Below are positions 35,200 to 45,748 of a stretch of 64,000 nt of DNA, in pieces. Position numbers and translations under genes: made by a program. The DNA comes from Rhipicephalus microplus (taxonomy: Eukaryota > Arthropoda > Arachnida > Ixodida > Ixodidae): contig NC_134710.1 in assembly GCF_043290135.1 (NCBI RefSeq), positions 204,622,192 through 204,686,191 of the forward strand, written 5' to 3'. Every line of letters begins with the position of its first letter. Positions within the stretch are counted from its first letter, which is position 1. The notes beneath the pieces are model-generated. The model had not been told where the DNA came from. It ran no database searches and saw only the letters and a list, made by a program, of their open reading frames with translations.

Positions 35200-35605
35200 A
35201 TGATACTCACGCTGTACCTCATTCCTAACCTGCCGAAGGAAGAGGTCTAGCGCTGCCTGGAAGAGGCGCTCACTGATTTATGGCGAGGCATGTCGACGCG
35301 TGCCTTTTTATAGTCGGGGGTGAATTCAACTTTGACGTCAGCGGAGAAGGAACAGACTCGTTCGTAGATTAGTCGATTACATGCGCGAAGTGTACTCGCT
35401 CGAATGCGTGTCAGCGGTGGAACGGAAGCTATTCACCTCGAATTCTGGCACTCGCTTTGACCTGGTCTTTCCAATATCGACGTCGCGTGTCTGCAGTAAC
35501 CTCTCAGGGTGCACTTCACTGATCACAACGCTGTGGTATTCAAGAAGAAACAAGCGCCTGCTCTGGTCCAGTGCCTCTGTCTCGAATATCAAGAAACAAT
35601 GACTA
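35200..35605 (+). pseudogene. Endonuclease/exonuclease/phosphatase (APE-like) domain remnant
   Basis: In changing frames the stretch reads LYLIPNLPKEEV, then VGGEFNFDVSGEG (the GDFNxD motif with Asp replaced by Glu, about 35318-35355). It continues with MREVYSLECVSAVER and SNSGTRFDLVFP (the GTxIDLVF motif, about 35441-35476) and HFTDHNAVVFKK (the catalytic S/TDH, about 35515-35552). The order and spacing fit the C-terminal half of an APE-type domain. I associate this form with the endonuclease attached to Helentron helicases or with CR1-type LINEs; RT and helicase are absent here. Broken by stops near 35250, 35312 and 35369. Confidence 0.6.
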
Positions 35606-36104
35606 CAAAGTCTTGTCAAACACTTCGTTGAAACTTACACAAAGCCGTATCCATTTCTCGTGTCTGCGTATGAAACGAACGTTTCCTCGAGTAAATGCTA
35701 TAGACACCTTCCCTTCAAATCGTTCTTCCAGCACGCGCGTCAATGCCCATTTCAACCACGTCAATGCCGTGCGCACCGTTGCCGCTTCGCATCCCAACGC
35801 TCAACTTCTGAGAGATGGTCAGTTTTTTCTTCAAGAACCCACGTATAAAGTAACCCAGTGCATCGAATCTACACGAGAATAACAACTATAAAACATTAAA
35901 GCACTGTCTGAGACTGTAAGGGTAACGTATGCAACACTTTCTATACACAATAAAGTGTGCTTCTAGTCCGCAGCGCTCTTATGGCCCACTGTCCCACTTT
36001 CGAGTTTTCAGGATAGGATTATGCCCGAAAAACAGCGAGAGCATACTTACTGCCTTTGGATTGGCGTCTAATAACCCTGAAAAAAAATAATTTACCCATG
36101 GCGA
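35606..36104. other. No gene recognised
   Basis: Contains CAATAAAG near 35949 but no associated gene. Confidence 0.4.
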
Positions 36105-36355
36105 ACAGTGAACCTTAAGAGAACAACACTTGTCGCATTGAAACAAAGGTAGCATCATAAAACATTATAAGGTGTTTTACGCTTGGGTGTACCATGGCTC
36201 CGCTGACGTATTTCCGTCCTGGATAGCACGTTGTAAGATGTGTATTAGCAGAGTGCAAACAATACAACGAGAAGGAAAGGTACTGTCGCGGGGTGTCGAG
36301 CCAGTGATCTCTCGATCTGCACGGCGTGGCGCTAAGCACTAGGCCACCGAGTGAA
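36105..36355 (-). mobile_element. tRNA-derived SINE, minus strand (third type)
   Basis: The minus strand reads CTCGGTGGCCTAGTGCTTAG (A box, 36353-36334) and CTGGCTCGACACCCC (B box, about 36304-36290), followed by a body unlike the CAATC-tail SINE. Body parts are TTTGCACTCTGCTAATACAC, AACGTGCTATCCAGG and GTTTCAATGCGACAAGTG. The tRNA stems do not pair, so it is a SINE head and not a tRNA gene. Confidence 0.55.
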
Positions 36356-36975
36356 GCTCTGACGACTGCTAACGGCAAGTTATTTATATATCCCATATAC
36401 TGTTTGGTGGTCCTCAAAGTTCCGCAACTTCAGTGCATTTTTCGGTATCAGTAGTGAGATGCCACGAAGGTCTTGCGTTGCGAGGTCGTCGCCTCTAGCA
36501 TTTTGATGAGTGCCGCCTCCGAACAGAGTGTTCTTCTGCGCATGCGCTTATCGGACTCGTGATTTGGGAGAGCCCGAAGGCGCTTCAGTACGCAACTCAC
36601 ATGCGAGTAACGTATAATTCTGACTGTTGTTAGCGCTTGTCCTGTGTATACTTGTGCATTCGTTTCATGCGTCTCTCTGTTCGAACAGCTCGCTTTAGAC
36701 TCTTGTTAGTCGGCTCACGTCTTGTGTATGCTCATTTCGTCTGTTCTTTGTGCTCGAGGTGCTAGCTTCAACTTCCGAGCTGCTTGCAGTTTTTTACGTC
36801 ACTTTTCAATTTGTTGCTGTAGCATTCATTTTTTCATTCTTGTGCTGAAACAATGCACAAAAAGGCTCAACTATTTCTGTGAAGACATGTTTCATTTTCG
36901 TGTTATACTGATTTCTAGAAAGAGGGATCAGCTAATTTCTTTTTTTAAATCTTGGTGAACTTTAGCAGCTTTAGG
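36356..36975. other. No gene recognised
   Basis: AT-rich spacer with short ORFs only. Confidence 0.4.
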
Positions 36976-37080
<105 letters not shown>

Positions 37081-37296
37081 ATAGCCGCCTACGGCTTTTA
37101 GCTCTCCTGGCCGTTTGGATAAAGGTATCGATACCAAAATTTGTATGGCACAACATGACTGTATTGCGATAAAATGACAAGTCACAACATGAAAATTATA
37201 TTATGTATGTCATGAATGTCATGTGTTACATTTTATTCTTTTTTTGTTCTTGCGGTGGTGTTCGCATCACATTTTGCAAAACTAGCATGGTAGGAC

Positions 37297-37884
37297 GTCG
37301 TCAACGTACCTACAGCGCAACACCAGAAAAAATGCAGGACAGGGAAGGAGCAAAAGAAAAAGAAAATACGGTGCTGACTCACAACTGTTGTTTATTGGAA
37401 AAAACGGGGTGAAAAGTGTATATATAGGTGCTGGCAGCCTACATCATAACATGCGCAGAATACGAGGTGCACCGAGGTAGCGTTATCACACTTATGGCAA
37501 TAAACAAGATTGGCCTAAATAACCTAACTCTTTATCATGCAGTGTGACGGATGGTTCACTAACGCACTTGCTACCCCTAATCTTTATATGATATGCCTCA
37601 GCGATTTCTCTTGTTAGCTGGTTAGGATGCTTAAAGATGATGGTGGTTCTCTCAAAAATGGGACGACAACCGCATGACCTGCAATGTTCTGGCAGATGAA
37701 GTCACGCGATTCCTTGAAGAGATAACTCATGCTCCCTTAAACGAACATTCACACATCGTTTCGTTTGTCCCACGTACTCCCTGTCACACGATAATGAAGT
37801 TAAATACACAGCTTTTTTACGCATGCGATGTACTTGTTTTTATGATTCACAGCGCATCTCCCTTTGGCTTGTTTGTTCCTCAGC
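37297..37884 (-). mobile_element. 5'-truncated Penelope-like element (GIY-YIG part)
   Basis: The insert is flanked by GGTAGGAC on both sides (37289-37296 and 37885-37892). Copy A of the host repeat has the unoccupied site as GGTATGAC. On the minus strand the coding part reads SCDREYVGQTKRCVNVRLREH (partly; the GIY-YIG-related motif, about 37790-37735). After a frameshift it gives HCRSCGCRPIFERTTII, NQLTREIAEAY and GSKCVSEPSVTLHDKELGYL, ending at a TAA near 37500. This is the C-terminal GIY-YIG endonuclease of Penelope-like retroelements. The 3' UTR holds CAATAAAC. RT is missing through 5' truncation. Confidence 0.85.
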
Positions 37885-38382
37885 GGTAGGACATCACTGC
37901 ATGGCGAGCATGAGTGGCAGACCCTAACGTGAGAATGGTGACATGCTTGTCGTGTAAGTCATCACTACACGCCATGCTTATGGTGCGCTCGCGGTGGTTT
38001 CGCTAGCTTCACATACACCAAATTTGGTATAACGAGACGTAAATGGACGACGATGGTAGATGACAAGTACAAACATGATAATTATGGCATGCTTATTATG
38101 TAAAACTTGACTACATATCACGCTCATAGCACGCATGCGGCCGTTTTTCTTGCTCCACATATACCAAATTTGGTATCACGTGAGGGTTCACTGAATAGGC
38201 AACGAAGGTAAATAACACATCTAAACATAATAACCATGGCATGAAAGTCTTATGTTACATAATTTACGTACTCCTCATAACGTCGTGTTAACTTTTATGG
38301 TGACACATCAACCTTCCTCATTCGTGCTTTGCATATCATTGATTCCCACTGTACGTGGGATCTGTCAAGTTCTTTATATTGA

Positions 38383-39669
38383 GGAGCACCCATGACAAGG
38401 GACTTCATTCATGGGTGCAGGGAGGCTGGGTACTTATGCTCTGTGTTTTTATTGCATCTGCTTTAAGAAGCTTTAGGACGCTACGGAGTGTTCGAAGTAC
38501 GCACGCACAGGTTTCATGCACTAAGTGTTTGAAGTACGCACAACGAACAGGAAGTCGCTATCGCGTTCGACTCTTACAAGGAAGTTTTAGGGTCCCCTGG
38601 TGTTTTGTGAACACACGAAACTTTATGTTCATGTGCTCACGAAAAGCGAAAAAAATGATCTCATGCTTCATTTTGCTCTCTCACGACTCATATCCAAGCC
38701 CGATTTCACTTCGCCTTTATGCTCTCAATGACATCATTCACTCGCTCTCACCATCACCTGAAAAACATTTGCCCTCCCTGTTTCGCATTGCTCCTCACTC
38801 ATAAAAACGTTATCCATTTTCATTATTGTCACCTTCACGTTGGTGCATTCACCTCGTTCTCTGGGTTTGCTGTAACATCAAATTAGCAATTTATCTGTCC
38901 GCAACCTAATTTATTGATATGGTTTGCCCATACGCACTGTGTTGCAATTATTATGGCTAAACGTATAAGTTGAAAGATTTACAGAGCCAGCATAGCTGAA
39001 ACTAGACTACCAGTTTCCTAAAATTTCTTGTTACTGAAAAATCTGTGTTAGAACGTGATACTTAAGTTGCGGAACAGGGCTTAGCGTGATATTTCCCTGG
39101 TTAGGCATAAATATACCATCACAATTTCTATGTCGCACGAATTGAATTTTGGTCCTACAATCCTCGTCACCTTCTATCGAAGTGACCACTGCAGAGTCTA
39201 TACTGCCTCTTCTCGTGTCACCAGTTTTTCAATGCCACTTCTCCACTCACCACGTGAGGGGTGGTGAAAGCATGTGAAGGTGAGGAAGTTGTCATGAATA
39301 TTCTCATGCTTGACGCTGCCAGGCTGTACTAAATTACACTTGTGACGTCCCACTGGGTGTGTTACCTTATGAAAAGTCATTTTTCCGTATTGTATGTGAC
39401 AAAAATTGGGTTACGCCGCCTGAATGTACGAACTTTATATATGATTGTGTGTATAAAAAGAAAAAAATAGCGGAGAAAGAAAAATAAAAAGACGCACTGC
39501 TCACTCCAACTTAAACATAAAATATTTTTGTCGAATACGAAGTTGTTCATGCGCATATACTTCAAAAATCGTGTTCGTTGGGGAGTCTAGGTGCGTCCAT
39601 TACGTTAGTAGTAAGGTGAACACATTTAGGAATCTCGACTTTTTATACAAATATAAGCGTAGTATGGTA
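38383..39669. other. No gene recognised
   Basis: A 149-codon plus-strand open frame (38355-38804) starts inside the composite repeat and has no domain. The remainder is AT-rich. Confidence 0.35.
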
Positions 39670-39860
39670 GATTTCTGTACGGTGTTTAACTTCCTAAAGT
39701 GACTTACACTGTGAGGAATAACCTGCGCTGATGTCTCACAGTATATGGGCCTCTAGTATTTTGCCTTAACCTAAACGCTATTTTCATGGCCAGCATGGAA
39801 CTCACCTCTTCAGGGTTAACAGCTGAGTGCTTTAACTACTGAACTACCACGGCGGTTAAG
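39670..39860 (-). mobile_element. tRNA-derived SINE, minus strand, decayed
   Basis: The minus strand begins CCGCCGTGGTAGTTCAGTAG (head with A box, about 39856-39837). It continues to GAGGTGAGTTCCATG (B-box position) and GCAAAATACTAGAGGCCC, then ACTGTGAGACATCAGCGC. The body matches the CTGTGCGATGTCAGTGC variant of the tick SINE. Heavily mutated; the tail is not clear. Confidence 0.65.
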
Positions 39861-41034
39861 GGCAATATGTTGGATGCATACTGAGAATTTATTTTTTTTT
39901 TCATGAGCAAGAATTTCTCACAAGAGTCTTGCCTAATGAACAAAGACCTTGGGGCTAGAATTGAAGAAACTGCTAGCCTTGCTAATCCCCTTGCTTTCGT
40001 TTTCCTTAGCGTAATGGGGTTTACAACATAAAAATGCTCATGCAAAGAAACGTATATGCAAATAAACGTTAGGAAAATTAATAAAACACACCCTCTACAT
40101 TACCGGGAATCGCATTGTTTTTAGCATAATACATTTATTTGCTCTGTATCTTTATTGTTCACATTGCGTGAACTGGCTTTAATGAAGACTGAGACATATA
40201 CAATATACTCTCATTTAAAGGGGGTTGCTGGCTAGCAGTGCAGTATTCTAAGTTTAGACCAGAATTAGGAGCCCAGTGGTTGAAACATACTTTGCGTATT
40301 GAATAAGTGGCTATCGGGAAAACGATGCATTCAAAGAGGCACAGAGAGACCACCGAAATAAAAAAAATTCAACTAAAAAGAAAGAAAAGTGCAGTTTCAC
40401 CGCAAAGGCGAAACAGCGAATGCGACAGCAAAATTGAAATCTCATACAAAGAAAGACTAGTAGCTCACTCCTTCAGAAAACATGGCCGCTACTGTTTGGG
40501 CATTGTATAGCTTCAACGTAAGCTTTGCAACGCAAGCACCACAGGCCCGATGCTTGGAACCATCTAGATTCCAATCCAATCAAGAGATAAGACATCAAGC
40601 ACGGACGACCACGCCCTGCAGTACCGGAGGCGCGCAACCTAACTCTAGGGAAAGATGAGAGGGGGGCAAGGCCTTTTTAGGCGCGCACTGCTGCTCTTTG
40701 CATCATGTTACGAGTACTAGTGAACAAGCATCTGCCATGCTAAAGCATATCAGAAAATTGCTTACCACCGACTGCAAAAATTCCATGTAAAGGGCTGGCT
40801 TCGACGATGTTGTACGCTGGAAGATAGTTTCCTTCATATCAGAGATATATATCTTGCATGACTCTATGGCGTCAACGGAAAATGTCAGCCAACGAGGGTC
40901 CATATTATTGGTTTTGCAGTAAAAATCTAGCTAGTTCCCTGCCATGAATACCGTTTGACATCCAAGTTGTGGCCCTTTACATTCCGTTCTTTCGGGTCTT
41001 TTTTTTTTACCATCCATCATGGTCTCAAAGTTCT
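39861..41034. other. No gene recognised; possible unnamed interspersed repeat near 40.38-40.64 kb
   Basis: The stretch from GTGCAGTTTCACCGCAAAGG (40389) to about 40640 has a more even base composition than its surround. It reads like an old interspersed repeat, but there is no second copy in the window to prove it. Confidence 0.3.
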
Positions 41035-41215
41035 GGTGCTTAACTGCTGACTTGCAGGTGAGCGAGCTAGAGTCTCGGCCCCGGCGGCCGCATTATCAAC
41101 GGAGGCTAAAGTGTTCGGGACCCGTGTACTTAGATTAGGCACATGGTAAAAAACCCCAGGTGGTAGAAATTTTCGAACCACTGTACTGTGGCATCTCTGA
41201 TATTATTAATGTTGC
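41035..41215 (+). mobile_element. tRNA-derived SINE, plus strand, decayed
   Basis: Shows TGCTGACTTGCAGG, GGCGGCCGCATTATCAACGG, then CCCGTGTACTTAGATTAGGC, AAAAAACCCCAGGTGGT, GAAATTTTCGAACCACTGTA and a TATTATTA tail. The head is mutated and the GTTTTGGGACGTTAAACC block is deleted. Confidence 0.7.
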
Positions 41216-42001
41216 TTTGATTATCATTATTTGTTCATTATTATCATCATTAAAATCACTATGTTAATATTTTTTTCTCCAGTTACTTTTCAGTAATTTC
41301 ACTATTTTTTATACTTTCAGGCAGGTCTTTATACGCAGACAATGGCTCTAGTCGGCATTGCTTACCCTAAAACATTCTCTCATTATGTTCGCATTTGTGA
41401 TCGTAGATTGCGCGGTCGTGCTAATGTCCTCTAATATAAGATAGCAGTAGTCTCTATATTAATTCGCGGATAATTATACCTTATTGAACGCGTGGAGATC
41501 TCGTTATGTACGTCGTTTGCTCCTGTGGGCCACTCAAATACCTTCTTATAGAGTGTCCCGCATTCGTTATGCAGCGAGCACTGCTGATCAAGTATTAAGA
41601 ACTTACTGGACTTACGTGCACTAATCTTTATCATTGCTTGTTTCCACATTGGTGCGCTTTTTGTCGTGACAAGAGCCATCGAGCCCTGCTAAACGTTTGA
41701 AACAAAACAGATTTGGCCTTGCTTTTATTGTCACTTTTATGTGACTACTTTTTTGTGCCCAACTGTCTTTATGTCATTTTTTTTCTTTCCGCATATCTTT
41801 TGTTCCTTTATATTTTCTCTTCCCGAAGTATCAGGTGGCTTTTGTCAGCCTGTTTCATCACTTTTTTGTGTGTCTTCAAGTTTTTTACATATCTAATCAA
41901 AATAACTCTAATAATATTGGTATATCTGCCGACTCTGGTCGGCCTTCTGACAATCCAGAGCCAGCAGATTCCCTTCAATGCACTGTTCGAATGACCCACC
42001 T
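41216..42001. other. No gene recognised
   Basis: AT-rich; a hydrophobic plus-strand open frame at 41713-41994 reflects a T-rich stretch. Confidence 0.4.
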
Positions 42002-42014
42002 TCCATAAGCTTCG

Positions 42015-42260
42015 TTGCCCCGCCGCGGTAGTCTAGTGGCTAAGGTACTCGGATGCTGACGCGCAGATCATGGGTTCGAATCCCGGCTGCAGCGGCTGCA
42101 TTTCAGATAGAGGCGGAAATGTTGTAGGCCTGTGTGCTCAGATTTGGGTGCACGTTAAAGAACCCCAGGTGGTCGAAATTTCTGGAGCCCTCCACTACGG
42201 CGTCTCTCATAATTATATGGTGGTTTGGGGACGTTAAACCCCACATATAAATCAATCAAA
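42015..42260 (+). mobile_element. Full-length tick SINE with 13-bp TSD
   Basis: The perfect duplication TCCATAAGCTTCG flanks it (42002-42014 and 42261-42273). The head CCGCGGTAGTCTAGTGGCTA has an A box and GGGTTCGAATCCC a perfect B box. The body GTGCACGTTAAAGAACCCC, CTCCACTACGGCGTCTC and TTGGGGACGTTAAACCCC leads to the tail AAATCAATCAAA. All parts of the element are present, so this looks like a comparatively young insertion. Inserted at the edge of a 55-bp tandem array. Confidence 0.9.
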
Positions 42261-42261
42261 T

Positions 42262-42800
42262 CCATAAGCTTCGCCATGTGACCCCCTCTCAATCTATTAT
42301 TTCAGCCAACTGTCTTATGTAAGCTTCATCACACGACCGCTTCTCAATCTACTTTTGCAGTCAACATTATTACGTACACTATGACCCCCACTAAATTCAC
42401 TCTTTCAGCTAACTGCCTTAAGCGACCTTCACCACGTGAACCGCTTTGAATGTAGTATTTCAGTTAACCGTCTTACAAAAGATTCATCACGTGATCCCTT
42501 CTCGTTCCGTCATTTCAGCCAACCGACCTACGTAATCTTCGTCACGTGACCCCCCTCAATCCACTATTTCCGCCATCCACCTTACGTATTCTTCATCACG
42601 TGGCCCCCCTCAATCCACCATTTGAGCCAACTGTCTTACGCAAGCTTCATCACGTGATCCCCTCTCAATCCACCAGTTCTGTCAACCGCCCTACTTAAGC
42701 TTCGTGATGTGACCCCCTCTGAATCCCCTATTTCAGCCAACCTCTTTAAGTAAGCTTCATCACGTGACCCCCTCTCAATTTATTATTTCAGCCATGAGAT
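42262..42800 (+). repeat. Tandem array of about ten 54-55-bp units containing CACGTG
   Basis: Anchoring on CTTC(A/G)TCACGTGA gives unit starts near 42269, 42324, 42427, 42482, 42537, 42591, 42645, 42700 and 42755, spaced 54-55 (one interval of about 103 covers two degraded units). Consensus features are AAGCTTCATCACGTGACCCC, CTCTCAATCCACTATTTCAG, CCAACTG and CTTACG. Most units keep CACGTG. No spacers of varying content, so it is not a CRISPR-like array. Confidence 0.9.
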
Positions 42801-43116
42801 AGAAAGGATGAAGTGGCGAAACGTGCTTGTGGTCTAATAAAGCTGATTCGCGTCCATCGTCTCTTTTTCACTAAAGCAGTGCTCCTAGTATACGCACGCT
42901 CACTTGTACGAACATCATAGTTTGTTTTCTCATTGTCAGGTAGGTGGATTTATTGAGACGCTCATGCACATAACAGTGCTTTTAAATGCACTGATTCCAG
43001 ATTCTCGAACTCCTAAGAATTGTTTTCAGTTTTATCGGCACATCAGTAAGTTGTACCAGACCAATTGAGATATTTTTTTCTAATAGCTTATTGTTTGCGC
43101 AAAACCTTTCGTCGGC

Positions 43117-43362
43117 GCCCCGCCATGGTAGTCCAGTGGTTAATGTACTCGGCTGCTGACCCGCAGGCCGCAGGATCAAATCCTGGCTGCGGCGACTGCG
43201 TTTTCGATGGAGGCGTAAATGCTGTAGGCCCATCTGCTCAGACTTGAGTGCACGTTAAAAAACCCGAGGTGGTCAAAATTTCCGCAGCCATCCACTACGG
43301 CGTCTGTCATAACCAAATTGTGGTTTTGGGACGCTCAATCGCACATATCAATCAATCATCAA
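43117..43362 (+). mobile_element. Tick SINE, plus strand, full length
   Basis: Head CCGCCATGGTAGTCCAGTGG with A box; GGATCAAATCCTGG as a weakened B box; body GTGCACGTTAAAAAACCC, CACTACGGCGTCTGTCAT and TTGGGACGCTCAATCGC; tail ATCAATCAATCATC. I see no clear TSD. Confidence 0.85.
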
Positions 43363-43784
43363 AAAACAACATTGCGGAACCGTCGGCAGCCACAAACAAC
43401 AACTAGGTGACGTGAGCCTCATAAGAGCACTCCTGCATGGACACCTATCGAGCATGAACGCTTTGCCACAATGATCGTCTATGCAGGTCTCCCGTGAGGC
43501 TGACTTCACCTAAAATGTCATCAAATCAGCAAGTGTAGCTGGTGGCGGTATCGCATTCTCGTTTTATGAGGTACCTTTTCACGACCCCTTCAAACCCTCT
43601 GAAACTCCACCTGTAATCAACTTCTCTAATCTGTACTTATACCATCGCTGGAATGCAACTGTTGTGCGACATCGGGCTTAACACGTGACTACCGACAGGG
43701 AAGTTGGTCTTTTGAACTGCTCATATATATGATTATTCTTGTCACTGATCATACTGTTTCTACTTCTATTGATAGTGTTATTGT

Positions 43785-43945
43785 TAGGTTTTCGATGCAG
43801 GTGAAAATGGTGTAGACCCGTGGGCTCACATTTGGTTGCACGTTAAAGAACTGCAGATGGTCAAAATTTTTGGAGCCCTCTACTACGGCGTCTCTCATAA
43901 TCATATGGTGGTTTTGGGACGCTAAACGCCATATATCAATCAATC
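43785..43945 (+). mobile_element. Tick SINE, plus strand, 5' truncated
   Basis: Begins within the body (TTTTCGATGCAGGTGAAAAT) and continues GTAGACCCGTGGGCTCAC, GCACGTTAAAGAAC, TACTACGGCGTCTCTCATAA, TTGGGACGCTAAACGCC and the tail ATCAATCAATC. The tRNA-like promoter is absent. Confidence 0.85.
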
Positions 43946-44689
43946 GGTGCCATTGTTAGGAGACAACTTGCAATGACGTACAGATTCACTAGGCATCGTC
44001 CTAAAAATAAACCACAACACTAACCAACCAGCCCAATTGAACACGCCTAAATGAATCAGAGAAGTTCTCAAATTTCCTCGACAATTATATTCTGCGAATA
44101 CACTATATAATTAAAACTTCGACGCGGGAATTCAAAATTGCAGTCATATGGCCGCCAAAACTGTTGCTTGGCGGGCGAGTTGGTTCATGATTAAAAATCC
44201 CTGATAATTCAGTCTAAATATGGCAGTTCATAGAGCGATTGTCTGTTTGAATCTAATACCACCACCTTTTTTTATCACAGTTAGACCTTCAGCACACCGT
44301 TCGCATGCATGTACACCAGAACTTTTGCATACTTACTGATCTTTCATAGAGATAAAACGTGCTTCTAGACGCCATACAGTAGGTTAGTTTTAAAATACGT
44401 AATTTGCTTTCCCGGTAACTTTTGCGCGTCTTACTGGCCCCTGTTGACTTAGTGATGTTAACAGAATCAAATCTTAAGCTGGTGTTTACTTTGTTAGTGC
44501 TCATTTCCTGTTTGCACTTCTATTGCCTTAGCGCCGTAGTGTATCACGCGTAATTGATTTATTTGTCTCCTTAAACTCTCACGTTTCACAATACGTAGTT
44601 ATGCATTCATTCTTGAATAACATACAGCCGTCAGCATCTTTAACTCGAACGCTCCGATGCGGGTTGTCGGCTCGATTGGACTGAGGTCA
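43946..44689. other. No gene recognised
   Basis: AT-rich spacer upstream of the TIR element. Confidence 0.4.
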
Positions 44690-44714
44690 CACTCTAAGCC
44701 AAAAATGGCCGAAA

Positions 44715-44905
44715 TGGGAGCAACGGCTGTTTTTACTCCTTCAGACCGACTGTTACTCTCCGAAAAGACCAAGCGGAACAAGATGGCCGACTTGTTCGAG
44801 AATGGGGGAGCAACTGTATTCATCTTAAGTTTCTAAGGGAGCAACGGAAGGAGGAACCGCTGTAAATGCTCTCGTCACGCAACGGTTACTCCCCGGCAGA
44901 ACACC
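44715..44905. repeat. Left subterminal array of GGAGCAACGG-type words
   Basis: GGGAGCAACGGCTG, TTTTACTCCTTC, CTGTTACTCTCC, GGGGAGCAACTG, GGGAGCAACGGAAGG, AGGAACCGCTG and AACGGTTACTCC all lie within 190 bp, in both orientations. Confidence 0.75.
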
Positions 44906-45748
44906 GCACACAAATATGCATGCCGCCCACATTGATATTCATGGGCCAGATTATTGTTTGTTCTATGTGCCAAACTTCACCAAACCAAAACAGTGATTTA
45001 TTTTAGCATCCGTAGATAATAAGATAGCAGCGCTGGCTAAACACAGAAGGCCTGAGAATACAGTACGGCAAATACCTAACACACGCAGCAGCAGAATGGA
45101 GAGTTGGCACGTCAAAGCGGACCGAACGCCAAAACACGTGCAAAACAACGATAAAAAAAGCCTAGACACGCCGTTCGTCCGCGAAGTAAGGGCGTCAAAG
45201 TCGATCAAGCACCGAAACACGTGCATAAGGAGCCCCCCCCCCCCGCCCAAATATATCGGAGAAGAAAAAAAAAAAAGCGGACCCAGACGCGCTTCTCATC
45301 AGCCATACACTTAGTAGCACGCTTCACCGTGTAGTTTGAGGGCAGAATGACAAATCTGCGCCCACACGACAAGTGTGGCGCTAGTGTAGCAAACGATGTA
45401 AGTTTTAAAGTATTTTTATTCAGTGTTTATGTTGACTAGCACTAAATAAAAATTACACTCAACTTTTTATATTTATTTATGAGTTTTAGTGTACCTCAGT
45501 TTTTTTTTATAATTGTATTAGGAGAACACACTGAAATTATTGCGCTGACGCCTGTGCTGCCACTGCTCGACGTTTTTTTTTTTTCGGCGCAACTAGGTTC
45601 GCGTTTGCACTACTTACTCATTTTCATATGGTCTGTGGTTGGCGAGCACATGGACGTGCGAGCTGTGAACTATGTTTTGATCGTGTGTGTGTGTCGCAGA
45701 TTTGCGTTTCTACTTATTCGTGATGAAGGTTAGTGTATATTTATCTTT

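Noticed and set aside
36289..36353. A functional tRNA gene on the minus strand
   Set aside because: A and B box-like motifs only; the cloverleaf does not close.
42262..42800. CRISPR-like array
   Set aside because: Units are contiguous tandem repeats without unique spacers, in eukaryotic sequence.
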